NCBI RefSeq assembly: GCF_032062135.1 | Contig: NC_092861.1 | Span: forward strand, 135,991,952 to 136,055,951 | DNA from: Pyxicephalus adspersus | Lineage: Eukaryota > Chordata > Amphibia > Anura > Pyxicephalidae | DNA: 64,000 bases | Direction of reading: 5' to 3' | In this document: positions 24,213 to 37,110 of the stretch, in pieces | How the letters are laid out: the number at the start of each line of letters is the position of its first letter | Numbering within the stretch: the stretch's first letter is position 1 | The notes under the pieces: model-generated | What the model was told of the DNA's origin: nothing | The model's database searches: none | The model's input: the letters and a program-made list of their open reading frames with translations, nothing else | Made by a program: the position numbers and the translations under genes

Positions 24213-24504
24213 TTGCAATCCTCCACCCTGGCCCCTGCCCTAACCGAACTATTCTCCCTTTCTACTGGTAAATACCCCTCAGCTTTTAAACATGCCATAA
24301 TTCTCCCTATCCTAAAGAAATCAATCCCCCTCCTATTGTGTGTAAATTCCCCCACCTACTAGATTGTAAGCTCTTCGGGGCAGGGTCCTCTCCTCCTGTA
24401 TCACTGTCTGTATCTGTCTGTCATTTGCAACCACTATTTAATGTACAGCGCTGCGTAATATGTTGGCGCTATATAAATCCTGTATAATAATAATTATAAT
24501 GATA
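24213..24504 (+). mobile_element. L2-like LINE copy inserted in the L1/Tx1-like element
   Basis: Direct flanks ATAGCCAT at 24205-24212 and 24505-24512 bound a 292-bp insert that splits the older LINE reading frame. Inside is a reverse-transcriptase fragment (GKYPSAFKHAIILPILKKS), then, after an internal deletion, the 3' UTR ('agattgtaagctcttcgggg', 'tacagcgctgcgtaatatg', 'ttggcgctatataaatcctg') and an AAT-rich tail. Confidence 0.85.
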
Positions 24505-24937
24505 ATAGCCATCCGCTCTGGTAAAAACATTGGGGGTATGCATTTCACTGATACCATCTCCTCTTTTGTCGCTTCCTAATCTCCTCAAATTACTGAATTT
24601 GTTTGCCAAAGTCTTGGGGTTACAGGTTAATAGTTCCAAATCACAAGCGCTCAACGTTAGTTTATCAGCAGATCAGGTAGACCTAATCAAAGCCAACTTT
24701 GACTTTCAATGGGGTGAAAAATCGCTACAATACCTGGGAATCCAACTTACTCCAACATATCAAATGCTTTATCAAGCTAATTTTCCGCCTCTTTTTTGAA
24801 AGATTGCATCTGGTCTACAGAGACGGTCCAAATCTCCACCCTCGTGGTTCTGAAGGATAGCCACTGTAAAAATGAATGTGCTCCCGAGAACTTTGTATCT
24901 TTTCCGTACTCTCCCAATAGTGGTGTCTAGTCCAACT

Positions 24938-25392
24938 TAAAATCAGATTCAGACCTATAGAATGCCAGAGTATCGAAAATTCTGAATTTTTGAAGGTTAT
25001 ATATGCTGTATATAATAAAATGAAATAACACCAAAGAAAAAGCAAATGAAATTTTAATGTTCACCAACTAAATAAACCAGTTTTACAGAATTTTAGTTCA
25101 ACTAAACAAAATATGCCTCAGAATTTGAATCATTACTGTATTCTCAAAAAGAAGCTAAATAGCAGGCTGTCAGGATGGTCATCTTCATGACTGACAGTAA
25201 CAGTATCCTCAGCAACAGGAACAACTTCATTTTATGGAGAAAAAGCAAGACCTAACTGCTGATTCTGGAGTACAGCACCATCAAAACATAAACAGCACCT
25301 CCAGAAAGCAGTGTAAATTTGAAAATGAACTCTGAAACTCCGGAAAACTGAAGGATCTGAATTATTGAAGGCTGGATTTTTTATTGTAAACT
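24938..25392. mobile_element. Unclassified insertion splitting the L1/Tx1-like element
   Basis: The older LINE runs up to LYLFRTLPIVVSSPT and resumes at FIWGGK, leaving about 450 bp of unrelated AT-rich DNA. Its ends look weakly inverted ('cagattcagacctatag' against 'aggatctgaattattgaagg'), as in some pogo/Tigger-like elements. That class is a guess. Confidence 0.45.
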
Positions 25393-25476
25393 GTAATAAA
25401 TTTCATCTGGGGAGGGAAGAGGAGCAGAATTCAAAAAGCTACCCTATACACAATACACTCTCATGGTGGTCCAGGG

Positions 25477-26109
25477 GTGCCTCCTCTCCATCAATATGCT
25501 AAAGCAGCCCATATGGCGCAAATTTCCATGTGTAATATACAAGGAGCCAAACCCAAATGGGGTAAATTAGAAGCATTGGACACTCCAACTGAATCAATTG
25601 ATTCTATATTGTGGCGCCCAAAAAGAGTTAGACCAGGAATAAGGTGTCCCACTTTAGCTTACTTTCTCTTGGTGTGGGACAAATTACGATCCCACCCCAA
25701 ACTAACATTTCCGCACATTCCATTAACACCCCTATGGGACGACCCTGAAATTTCTCCTGGAAAATATAGACATAAATTTAGATTGTGGATTGAAAAAGGT
25801 TTCCTACAATTACGAGATATAATAGATGTAAGAGGGATGCTAAGTTTTCAATACTTTTGCAGTAAAAGGGAGCTTCTGGGAAGCAAGTATTTCATACATA
25901 GGCAGTTGAAATATTTTGTAAGTTCCAAACTCAGATCAGGTGTCACTCCTTTCCGCTCTACATCATTACAGAGCTTGTGCAGATCTATAGCAGACACCAA
26001 GGGCCACATCTCTCCTATTTATGTAGCCATAGTGGCTTCGGTTGCAAAACTCTCCTACATGCGTGCATGGGAAGTAGATCTGGGTAAGACTTGGGAGTTG
26101 GAGGAGTAG
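25477..26109 (+). pseudogene. C-terminal remnant of the L1/Tx1-like ORF2
   Basis: This is the longest intact stretch of the LINE: about 210 codons from the post-reverse-transcriptase region, including HMAQISMCNIQGAKPK and FPHIPLTPLWDDPEISPG. It is out of frame with FIWGGK just upstream. No catalytic residues lie here. Confidence 0.82.
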
Positions 26110-26984
26110 AGTGAGTTAGCCCATTTCCTGTCAAAAGTGTCCATCATTTCCTCGTTGGTTGAAGAAAATGAGAAAGTGCTCCTACACTGGTATTTAGTCC
26201 CAGAGAGAATAGCTAATCACAAGCCCTCATTTTCTCCCTTCTGTTTTAGAGGCTGTGGAGCACATATGGTGGTCTTGTCCCACAGCCTAAAACAATTGGT
26301 CAGATATGTTTAATCTTCTCTCCACACAGACTGAGATAGAAAAATTCCAGGAATCTGCTTTTTTTATTAGGCTCTACCAACAACACCCCAAATATATATA
26401 GAAATGGGCCATACTTTTTCTGCTAGCGGCTTGCATAACATTGGCTAAAGCTTGGAATAAGAATACTATTGCTAGGGATCCCTTAACCTAAAAATTTGAT
26501 TATGGTCAGTGCCAAACTGTCCCACACTCTCAGTCATACCTTAGACAATTTTGATCTTATATGGGAACCCTGGCAAACGTACAATGGGTCCTAAATGGTT
26601 TTAGTTTTTTATTACCAGATTTTCTAGATACGTAAGTCTCCCCATTGCCCTTTTTTATTTCCCCATTAATGTCCTTCCTGTTTCTTGATGATATTATTTT
26701 ATTGTTTTTATTTCATTTTTGTTATAGTTTTGTTGTATAAAAACGTTATATTTGTGTTCTATCCAATTACCTGATAAGGGCGATTTCTATATTGCTTGTC
26801 TTGTTATGTGTGTTTTTTTGGTTGTTTATGTTTGTTTATTCTTTTTGGAAAATTGTTAAAACTTTAATAAAAAGATTAAAATACAAAACTGTAAATGTAC
26901 AATGTTGCTTTGTGAGAGAAGAATGTACCAGCACACTATTTTTCTGCCATATCAAATGCTATTTGTCTGTACTAGCTTTTAAGA

Positions 26985-27481
26985 CAGGGGTGTCAAACAC
27001 TGGCCCGCAACATGCTTTTTTTTGGCCCCCAAATGAATCCTAAATATGCCCGCCACTGCATTGAAATTAAGCCGCAACTACAATTCCCGTTATCACTCGC
27101 GTCTATAGACCAGTAAGCTCTCTGTCTATGCGTGGCCCCGCATTGGGCTGGTTTATAGACACAAGTACTGCCGGGAATTGTAGTAGCGGTGCTATTTCAA
27201 TAAAGCTATTTCAATGAAGTTCCAGCAGCGGGCCACTCATAAGATTTAGCCCCACATTGGTTGAGTCTGGCATTTCCAGCTCTCCTCCTCAGCTCACGTG
27301 GGAGGTGCCAGGAAGCTTTTGGAGTTACAGGGGCTTCTTGGCGACCCATGGCCTTGTGTCATATAGCGGTTCATCTGAAGGAAAAACGTCCTTAATTTTT
27401 TCAATAAATTTCAAGGTTGGCCCACGACTTTGTCTAAGTTTTTAATTTTGGCCCACTGTGTATTTGAGTTTGACACCCCTG
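26985..27481. mobile_element. Non-autonomous hAT-like element, about 497 bp
   Basis: Termini are CAGGGGTGTCAAAC and GTTTGACACCCCTG, perfect inverted repeats over 14 bases. Both flanks contain ttttaag, an imperfect target duplication offset by one base. The interior has a foldback around 'tacaattcccgttatcactc' and 'gccgggaattgtagtagcgg'. Confidence 0.82.
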
Positions 27482-27489
27482 ATTTTAAG

Positions 27490-29655
27490 GATTAAACATG
27501 GGAAAATGTTTCAGAGATGTATCCATAATTTAATTTATATATGTTCCTAAAACAGGCACTCATACATAAAAAAATCACAAATAGCATTCCAACATTACTC
27601 TACATTCACTTACAACTTACTTACAACTTCACTTACATACAACAAAAGCTGCGTTGCCCCGGATGACTCTAGTCCTCCTACACCAGGAAACAAAGGTCCA
27701 CAATACCACCACCATAGTAGCTGTGAGTTCCTGCACAACTCCAGGAACGCTCCACGGGTATGGCATCTAGAACCTGCACTCCACAACCTCCTTAGAGCCC
27801 TCAAAGCTCTCTCATGTTGGACAAATGAACCTCTTCCCTAAAGAGTGAGAAGAAACCTTTACAGGAGTTTGCCAAGGACTTGCAAGCAAGGATCATTTCT
27901 GGGTGGTGCCTTTCACTGGGATAGAAGAACTTTTAGTATCCTTGATCAAAAAGGTTAATGGACTGGTAAGAGGAAGGACATCCTACCTTGCTGCTTTCCA
28001 GGGATAATTGCTGTTTGAAGGATTTATGCAAAGAAATAGATATCTCTTTTCAGTGTACCTTTCTCTCCACCAAGTTCAGCTTAGGTGTCCACATGCTATT
28101 TCTGGAAGGTAATGGTCGCTGTAATTTTGACTCAATGATCGTTTTGTCAGTTGACTCCTGAGGAAGCGGACTATGATCTGCGAAATGTGTTGAGAACAAT
28201 TGTGGACAATCTGATCTCTAGGTATACAATTGTAAAGAACAACAGAACTGTGTAGCATCTGTAATTGAGGAATGAACCTCCAATAATGATCAGTAAAAGT
28301 GTAGATTGTCTGATTTATTCCAATAACGTTTTGGCAGGCTGCCAACTTAAAGAGTCAATGGCAAATGCAAGGCTCAGGGAAAAATATTTTCAAATTTGAA
28401 GTAAGTTTCCTTACTTCTATACAAGTTTATTTTTTCTTGCCAATTGGCTGCTCAGGCACCCGGCACTATTACACGATGACAGAGGGGAAATAGAAAGTAA
28501 GTATAGGTAGCTGAAAGGAGATGGTGGGCAGCATTAAAATTAACCTATTGCTTCCCTTTTCAGAGCCTCAGTCATAAGTCCAGTGATTCCAACACTTTCC
28601 GATACACCTGGAACAAATAGGCAGATCAAAATTTATGATGTCAATGTGACTTTTTAATACACATGCTTTTTCTAAGTCAGAGACTCAAGATACTGAAGAC
28701 ATTGAAAACCAGGCAACTAACGTTCTTAGGAGGGGGATCATTGATAGTATGTTCATATATACTTGAATATAAACTGATCCAAATATAAACCAAATTACTT
28801 TTTACCTTACTTTTTAACTGAAAAAATACAGTGCAGCCAACCTTTTACTACTTTTTTTTTGGTGGGGCTGTGATGACATAACTGCCGCGCAGGAATTCAT
28901 ACATTCCCAGCATGTGCAGGGGAAGCCAGGATTGCTGGGTATTCTGGCAACAAAGGCTGAGCTAAGCATGCACAGTTCAGCTTTTTTGACTGTTTTCAGA
29001 ACAATCAGGCAGGTAGAAGGGCATGGGGTGGGCACAGCATGGCTTTTTTTGTTAGGAGGACATCATAACATCAAAGAAAGGGACATCCTGTGCTGATCTA
29101 GGACATTCAAGGGGGGCTCATCCAAAAAGTCTTTCTCCTATTTTGTTGTTCCTCCATTGATTGAGGGCAACATGGGACGAGATAGAACATCTTGCAAAAC
29201 CTCTTCCAGTCAAGTGATGATCTCACTACCATGTTTTTGTATAAAGGGGCCACATATAGAAATAAAACCTTATAATAATAACAAAAATCTAATTAAATCT
29301 AATCTAATTGAAATTGAAGTTAACAACTGAAAATAAAAACAAAAATGATATAAACTTAGATATTGATAAAAGAAAATAATTAAAAATATATAATTATTAC
29401 TAATCCAATTAAACAGGCTTTCTAAATTTTTGATTAGCTGTTTCTGTTTATTTTCACACATGATGGTTTGTTGCTGTAAAAAAATGCTATATGTATCATA
29501 GCTAGTTACTTCCTTTATATTGTCAATGATAGTTGTACTGTTGTTTTATTATAAGCCTTAATATTTACATCCAACATTAATTTCTTAATGTATTTATATT
29601 CACACAATATTTAGTTTTGCTATACACAAAATAATAATATTACACCTTGTGTTGA
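27490..29655. other. Intergenic DNA with faint repeats, no gene recognised
   Basis: 'tcacttacaacttacttaca' at 27608 onward is a small local tandem. 'ctcctgaggaagcggacta' with 'tgcgaaatgtgttgag' (28154-28190) is a forward, decayed version of the 8.6 kb motif. 'acttgaatataaactgatcc' (~28761) resembles a dispersed element end. No exon was supported. Confidence 0.4.
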
Positions 29656-29659
29656 ATCC

Positions 29660-30940
29660 AAGACCACTAAAGTGTGATTCAAACCATTTTCTGTACTCTT
29701 AGGACCTCTAGTGGCTAATTTAGATTATTACAATACAGTGCAAATTTTGGTTAAAACTAAATCATCAATCAGGTAAAACAATAAATCAAACCTAATGGAC
29801 TATTAAATTATCACAGTGCAGATGTATTGGTTGTGTGCTTATTAATTGCATGGAGGGTGCCGATTTTTAAAATGACAGACACACACAAATTTAATGAACC
29901 CTTAGTGATTCTGTTGCAAATAATATGGAGCATACTGAAAAGAGAGGATTTAGGTGTTAGGGCAGGTCATTATCCTGCATCCTAGGATGATAAACTACTG
30001 ATGTCCACATTTTTATGGCATTCCATAACAAAAGTGGTCCAACAAAGTTTATGATTTTACGAAAAATAATAATTTCTAGGTTTATATTACAACCAAAACC
30101 TCTGAACTCAACTAGTGTAAAACAGAGTCTGAGAAGGACATCTAGTGGCTGAATGTGAGTATTACAACACAGTGCAAATTGTAGTAAAAATATACACCAA
30201 TCAGTTAAACCATTAAAACCACTAATAGACACAATGGCAGCTGCGAAGAGGTTGGATATATTAAGCAGCTGATGATTAGAAAGTGATGAAGGTGATGTGT
30301 TGAAAGCAGATAAAATGAGCTTATGCAAGTTTGGCAAAAAAAAAAATTATAAAGGTTAGATTACTGTGTGCACAAATAGCTAAAAAATAATAAAAAGGAG
30401 ACAATAAACACAGCATAACTTGTTGTATAGGGATGTTGAATCACAAATGAGTCAGAAAGTCCATGCTGACCTCTGGCCAAGGCTGAATATGCCTATGATG
30501 GTGTCAGAACTGGATCATAAAGCAATGGAAGAAGTTGGCCTTTTCTTATGAACTATGTAAGAGGATAGCTGAGTGCCTGTGAGACATTTACCTGGGGTAG
30601 AGATGGCAGCAGGTTGTAGGAAGAAAGCAGGCTGGCAGTAGCAATGTGGCTTGTAGATTCTTCATTTAATGGCTTGGTGCCATTAAAGGTCTGGTAGAGT
30701 CCCTTGCCTCGAAAAATCAGAGCTCATGGTACAAGATGGACTGAGAAACATTTGACAGGTGGTCTTGGCTTATCAGTGTAAATTTGCCAGCATATTATAT
30801 AATTTTACCTAATGAAAGACAACATAGTGATTCCTAGTGATTTTTTTGCAAGGAATATGAATAATACTGAAAAGTGAGCATTTTAATGTTCAGGCAGGGT
30901 ATTTTACTGCGTGATAGGATAAGAAACATTATTATTTACA
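29660..30940. repeat. Unclassified element with three diverged internal repeats
   Basis: 'ctagtggctaatttagatta' with 'acaatacagtgcaaat' (~29707-29745) recurs as 'ctagtggctgaatgtgagta' with 'acaacacagtgcaaat' (~30143-30181). 'tagtgattctgttgcaaata' with 'catactgaaaag' (~29903-29943) recurs as 'tagtgatttttttgcaagga' with 'atactgaaaagt' (~30835-30875). Spacing and partial order suggest a long, decayed repeat or local duplications. Confidence 0.5.
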
Positions 30941-31038
30941 GTTGTTTAAAGTTTATGTTATGCTAAACACCATAAAATAAATCTGGCATTTAATGTGCTC
31001 AAAACAATTATTACTAGGGATAATATATTATGTCCACA

Positions 31039-31082
31039 TGTATTACATAGGGTGAGCATTTCTGCTCACCTTATGTAATACA
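31039..31082. repeat. 44-nt hairpin with 20-bp arms
   Basis: The arm tgtattacatagggtgagca is followed by the loop tttc and its mirror tgctcaccttatgtaataca, with one mismatch. It could be the centre of a MITE or a transcribed stem-loop; no flanking structure decides this. Confidence 0.7.
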
Positions 31083-31357
31083 GGTTAAGGTAAATAACTG
31101 GCAGCGGTTCCCTGGCACGAGAAAGCATAAAATAAATTTGTACTTCATGACCAGTGTGAACATAGCCAGAGACTTGGAAACAAAAAAATATAATATTTAT
31201 TACAGCATAAAAGGACAGATAGCTGTGACAAAAGAAACAGCTGCGGAAATTACTTGCAATCGCCAAGGAGGCCCGTTCCGTTCTGATCCAATTGCTTGAC
31301 AGATGATGACAGACCCATTACAAATCACAAGATCTGGCATATATACCCAATTACCTC

Positions 31358-31850
31358 TTGTGCCGGGAATCGCACACTGACACGAGGATTCCCAGGGCTG
31401 CATTCATTCATGCAGCCCTGGGAATCCACTGCGATCCACGGGCACTAGAGGTGAATTAACCTTTAGTGCCTGGGGATCGCACACAGGAGGATTCCCAGGG
31501 CTGCATGAATAAATGCCCAGGCACTAGAGGTCAAGTGTCATCAGGATTTTCCTTTCCGACAATCAGAGAGCACCAGAGGTTTTGAATGGAGAGATTTGTC
31601 CCAATTTAACCTCTAGTGCCGGGGATGGCACACTGAGCTGACCAATGAAGTGATGAAATGAGTCATTGATCAGCACAGTCCGTGGCACAGCCCACAGGAT
31701 TTTTTTTTCAAGGGAAAACTCTCAATCTCAATCGCCAAATTTACACCGGCTGTTCTCACTTACAATTTCCGTAAACGAGAACGGCAAGATTCGCCGCAAG
31801 ATCAAGTTTAAAAATCTTGATAGCTCAACCCTAGTTGCAGCCTCACCCTG
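31358..31850 (-). mobile_element. Foldback element, family 4, copy in the intergenic region
   Basis: It shares 'attcccagggctgcat', 'ggcactagaggt' / 'aacctttagtgcc' and 'gggatcgcacac' with the large foldback at 43.1-43.6 kb. It also ends 'tgatagctcaaccctagt', the mirror of 'actagggatgagc' there. It is decayed and rearranged. Confidence 0.6.
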
Positions 31851-34800
31851 TCTGAAATGCAAGCAGACCAACTAGTTCCCACTTGTTCCCAGTGCAATAT
31901 CACAGGTGCCTTATCTGTATTTATCAACAATGAGTAATCATTTCATTGGGCAATAAAACATCAAGATAACAAAGCAAGCAAATAAAACCCCAACTGACAA
32001 AGACCACAAAGAACAATTGCATATTTATTCAAAGTATTACTTTATGAACTATTCTGCTACTAGTGGTTCCTGTTGAAGATATAACTATAAGTCAAACAAA
32101 AAAAAGTTAAACTCTTATGCTGGACACACTTGCATCCTGAGATGGGTCAGAACTACCTGTACAGGTAGAGAACACACTTTTTATGGCATCACCATAGCAT
32201 ACAGTCATAATAAAATACAATTGTGTGACTAAAAGCTATTTTGATAATGTTACCATTATGCAATTCTGTGGCTTACCATTCTTTTCCATAAGTCTGGTAC
32301 TGCTGATGGGGCAAATAGAAATAGGAAGTTTTTTCCCCCACTGAGATGAAGGTTTGGAAATCTCTCAATCTACATCAGCAGGACACAGAATAGCCATCTA
32401 AGATATCTTTCAGCCATCCCAAACAGGGTTCCTGTAGAAAATGTAGAAGTTTTGAGCAGTGACAACATTATCTCCCAGGTACATTGACCACCAAAGCAAG
32501 AACCAGTTTTCCACTGAATACCAATAGAAGGAGTTTCACACTGGCCATTTATGTTAAGGGAAACCACAACAATTTTTCTCTGCATTTCCTTTCTGTTTAT
32601 ATTCATTTAAGCTCCAGATTATTACTGCAAGTCTTAAATGTAAGGTGGCTAATAAAAATGATCTGCCCTGAGTGTCAAATATTCCAGGACTATGTGCAAA
32701 CACTTGCAAAAGTGATATTGTAAAAAAATAATGGCACAAAACAGTATTAGAATTCATGTCTGTGAAGGTTATCACTTATCCAGGTCATTTTTATATGTAG
32801 TAGTTAGTTACATTAAACTGGGCTTGTTTTTGTAATGTTGAAGATGTTTCTCAGCTCTCTAAGCTACCTAATCAGTTCCACCAGTGTAGGACATCCTGCC
32901 TGATTTGTGTTAAATAGTTGTCAGCAGTATCGTGGGACTTGATGCTCTTGGTTGTCTGTATAATTAGTCTGGCTTCCTCTCCTTCTTCTGATTCTACTTG
33001 AAATTCTTCCCTGTTGGCATTGGTCTTGGCCTGCCAATCTAAATTCATTCCTGACTGCTAAATGTAGACCTCACTGCCTGCTACTGGCCTAAACATTCTT
33101 TCTTCCCAGCACCTGTTGCTCATTCTGTAACCTGACGCTCATTTGTTGCTAACCTTGTCCTATATCTTGACCATGCTTCCGATTTCCACATAAACAAGCC
33201 TTTCAGGTTCCATCAGACCTGGCAGATCATTACAGGCACTCATGCCAGTTCATGACCTTTTCACCAATTATCATACCATCCATTGGCACCTGGACTGCAG
33301 ATGTATGAGATGCCACCCCCATCATATTAGGCTCTCACATGCTTGCAACTTTTAGACTAGCATTTAGAGATGAATACTGTCACACTTAGCTCCTCCCTAA
33401 AGCGCCAGTGGCCCTCTTCTGCACATGTGGGCATTTCTGACCTCAGGCGCATCTTCCTTCCAAATTTAATAAGTATTCCCCCTTTCGGTCCCTGGCTATT
33501 TAGATGGCTCAGACACAACACTCAGCGTTCATGCAACCTGTCTCCAGTAATGCTGAGCCTCCTAGCTCTGATGAGCATTTCCCATATACCTGTCTGTTTG
33601 AATGCTTTCCTTTCCTAGCTCCTGTGCTAGCCCCTGTCTGTTCCCATTTCTCATGTGCCTCCTGCATTCCCCTGTGTCTCCAGTGACCCCCCTGTTGGGA
33701 AGCTCTTGTTGCTTTCTGTGTCCCCAGTGTTCCCCTGTGTCTTTGGGGACCTCTGTGTCACCGGTGTATATTTACTGCATTTTTGGCCCTTGGCCCCAGA
33801 CCTCTCTAGTTTGCTGCCTGCCTTGACACTGGGCTTCTTTGACCATTCTCCTGCTTGTTGATTTGGCACCGCACTTTTCCTACCCACCCTGGTGTGCCAA
33901 GGACTGCAACCTGGCAGCAGCCAGCAGGGCAACATTCACACCACTAGCAGGCTGCAGCAGATTCTACACCTTGGCCCTTCTCAGGGCTCACATCATTTGT
34001 GCAAGCCATAGTACCCTCTAGAGCAGGGGTGGGCAAACTTGCTTTTTTACATTTACCGTAGTACTGCACAGATGCTCCTTGCCTCATTGACTTTTAAAGC
34101 TATCTTTATGTCAATCTACTAATTTATGGGCCATTCATGATAAACACTTGGCACAGGTAAATCATTGCAGACAAAACCTGAACAGAGCTTGTGCCAGCCA
34201 CCTGAAAATGTGAGAAAATGTGTTCCAAGATCTGAACTTATGCACAAGTTTAAAGTGTAATCTCTCACATCTCACATTCCAAAAAGTAACATGACTGAGA
34301 TGAAACCATTGTGATTTAGATATTTTGCAAACACCTTGGTACACAAGTAATGTTGGTATTGTTAGCGTTCTACCAGATCATCTCTTTTTTCTCCCTCCCA
34401 GGTTTCTGTAGGATTTTGATTACAACTATCATGTGAATGTTAAAACACAAAGGGATGTAGGAGTCACATTGGCCTTGGGGTATCGGATAGTATGACAGAG
34501 ACACAAAGAACAGATTCTCAAATTTAGGGACAATGTGTGTTGTGTAAGACAACAAAATAAGTTGGAAGTTCATGAGAAAGATTGCTTACCTTGGTTGAAG
34601 ACATGAACCCTATACCACCTCTACATCCTGCAGCTGAAATCCAGGTATTGTTACAGAACACACAAACCAGTATGGAAAGATGAGTGAGCTTCTGTAATGC
34701 TGAGTGTTACAAGTCCATGTTACAGCTGGTACCCTGCTGCGGTAATTCCCATAGTCTGGGGAAGTATATGGGTAAGTTTCTTATATTCTTTGCATTACTT

Positions 34801-35454
34801 TTTGACTATAGTAACTACTGCATTTATTATGAGAAGTCTTCTTTAAATGATTATCTGGTGTACAAAGATGATCTCTGCACAATGCTTTAATACAATTTGA
34901 AATTCCCATCTTACTTTCTGAACTCCCTCTGCTTCAAAATGGGAAAACATCATTTGTGGCTTCTTCTTTTCCAATGTTCAAGACACTGACAAGAGCTGCA
35001 TAGAGGTCCTGATTCTTCAATATTGTGTCTGAGCATTGAGGATAATTCATTTACATTGGTTAATTATATATGTTATTTTTCACCATAAGATGATGAAAAA
35101 TTGTCAAAGTTAAATATAATAGATAAATAAAATCCTGCAGGTCTACACAATTACAGGAAAATGGAATGCAGGTAGATGTAAGCCACATCAGTTTATAGAT
35201 CTGTTTGCAGACTCAAGGTCCCGTCAGATCCACGTGATCTGTGGACTCTGCAATGAGTTACTACATACATATTAATAGACAGCATTATGCGTGTTAGTGT
35301 TTTCATTTCCTTTAAATACTTTTACATTAGATAAATAAGCAAAGGCTTTTTTGTAGCACTATAGTACCCAGCAGCTATTGTACTTGTGTGTTTGGGTTCT
35401 TTTTAAGCTCCTGTGCTTTGCCTTCAAATTCCTCCAGAGTCCCACTTACTTTTC
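31851..35454. other. Intergenic DNA, no gene recognised
   Basis: A lone hAT-like left end, CAGGGGTGGGCAAACTTGC, is at 34024 and I see no partner. 'ttgaagatgtttctcagctc' near 32840 looks like an old dispersed repeat core. The C/T-rich stretch at 33600-33900 gives overlapping open frames on both strands that show no domain and vary by frame. No exon was supported. Confidence 0.4.
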
Positions 35455-35930
35455 TGACCTGATAGAAAAATACCCCCTAGCCGCTCTCTTCGCACCTCCA
35501 ATGACCTACTAATGACTTCCTCACTCATCACACACAAGTACAATAGCTCCAAGACAGAGCTGCCCCGACTCTCTGGAATGGTCTTCCTCGTCCTATTCGG
35601 CTTGTTCCTACTTTCTGCTCATTTACAAGAGCACTCAAAACCCATCTTTTCAAACTTGCCTACCCGTCTCTTTCTGTCTCTTGAACCCTCACTATTTACC
35701 CACCACTACATATCTCCCATCCTATTGTGTGAGATTTCCCCCACATCCTAGATTGTAAGCTCCTCTGGACAGGGTCCTCTCCTACTGTGTCACTGTCTGT
35801 ATCTGTCTGTCAAGTGCAATCCCTATTTAATGTACAGCGCTGACTAACATGTTGGTGCTATAAAAAAACTGTTTATTAATAATTATAAGAATAATAATTA
35901 TATTAATAAATAATAATAATATTCTAAAAA
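35455..35930 (+). mobile_element. L2-like LINE 3' fragment with reverse-transcriptase C-terminus
   Basis: Near 35575 one frame reads WNGLPRPIRLVP, then RALKTHLFKLAYP, the end of a CR1/L2-type reverse transcriptase. The 3' UTR ('attgtaagctcctctggaca', 'gtacagcgctgactaacatg') and an ATA-rich tail follow. This is the clearest evidence that the recurrent tail belongs to a LINE. Confidence 0.75.
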
Positions 35931-37110
35931 AAAAGGCACCACCGCACACCACTTGCCATGCATTTTATTACTACACCTTGCCGTAACCCATGAGTCTGAT
36001 GGAGTGCTAACACTTTCCTTTAAACATCAACTTTATATATGGCTCATCAGCAACTGGAGTTGTGACATTTGAAGTTTTAGAATGCAGTTTTAATCTGCTT
36101 TGATCCCTTTCTTGGAACAATAACCAGGTGGATTAAAGCAATTACCTAATTTATTCTGTTTAATGCCACCTATTTCAAACACACAGTCAGCAAAATGAAA
36201 AAAAGTCTGCGAGCTCACTGGGATGTCTATTTAAAGAAAGACTTACATAAGAGATTCATGATGGGGTCTGTTTATAAAATCAATCACTGCTATTGAAAAC
36301 ACATAAACACAGAAGATTCTCCACCAAAGAATGTTTGGTCAACCATTATCCCCCATGTCTTTGCACATTTTTATGTTTAAAACACATTCTCCACCATTAT
36401 TTGCTGACACATTCAACCTTTTTTTTTTTAGAAATGATTTGCCACTTTTTGGATTTATTCTTATTTTCATATTAAATGGTTTACATATATTACATTTGGC
36501 AAATATTATTAAAATTAGCTTTTTTTATAGGGCCCTGCACTGCTCTTTTTTCCAGGGATTACATTTACATTTATTTGCACCATGGGGTCAACTTTAGCAT
36601 TTCTCTATTCATGCCAGGTTTTTATTGCTGTCAGGGACCCCAATAGGGGGATTGGCCCTTTTCATTGGCTCTATTTATAAAATAGGGAATCTGACATTCC
36701 CTCAAAATTCCCATCTTGGTAATTCCCCATGTGTTTCAATGGTAGTGATAAATTCACTTGAGAGAATGTTTCTAACTGTCCTGATCAGTAATGTCTAATT
36801 GAATGCAAATCCTACATTTTTTGCTGGCACCAGAAATGGAATAGAGAGAAGTTCTCCAAAGGGGACATATATTCCCATGACAGTTGTCTACAACCCGACA
36901 ACTTTGGAATGATATCCCTTTGCTTTCTGTTGAGTCTAAAGAACAGGAGTCAAATAGAAATCTCTCTATTGAAGTATTGATGGTAAAAGAAACCTGACAT
37001 CAGTTAACCCTTCCCACTCTTTTCCAAAATGATAAAAAGTTTTTCCTTAGATATAAAATATTTTGATGAAAATGCAATTTGTTGACTTATTTTTTAAGTT
37101 TTTCTACTTG
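35931..37110. other. Intergenic DNA upstream of the large EGF gene
   Basis: Two family 2 MITE remnants are present, at about 36263-36345 ('ggggtctgtttataaaatca', 'gaagattctccaccaaagaa') and about 36667-36775 ('ggctctatttataaaatagg', 'aatctgacattccctc'). Nothing else was recognised. Confidence 0.5.

Larger units (their letters stand above)
23020..26876 (+). mobile_element. Degenerate L1/Tx1-like LINE, ORF2 remnant and 3' end
   Basis: Conserved L1-type reverse-transcriptase segments occur in order but in broken frames. They are AHKATIRGELIKTGSG (~23090), LKSNSAPGLDGFSN (~23610), FIIVIPKPGEDPTKVPNYRR (~23755), LSWDLQKAFNSLSW (~23990), KKGTR (~24155), KVLGLQVNSSKSQALNV (~24610), LQYLGIQLT (~24725), FIWGGK (~25400) and IQGAKPKWGKLEALDTPTES (~25540). 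The 3' end is 'gttaaaactttaataaaaag', usual for L1-like elements. Stops and frameshifts are many and two later insertions break it (24213-24504 and about 24938-25392), so it is dead. Confidence 0.88.

Noticed and set aside
29957..30337. Minus-strand 126-codon open frame
   Set aside because: It lies in an unclassified repeat region with internal duplicates, and I see no conserved motif or splice support.
33504..33935. Cluster of overlapping C/T-rich open frames on both strands
   Set aside because: No shared domain, no splice context and frame-independent openness; it is low-complexity pyrimidine-rich DNA.
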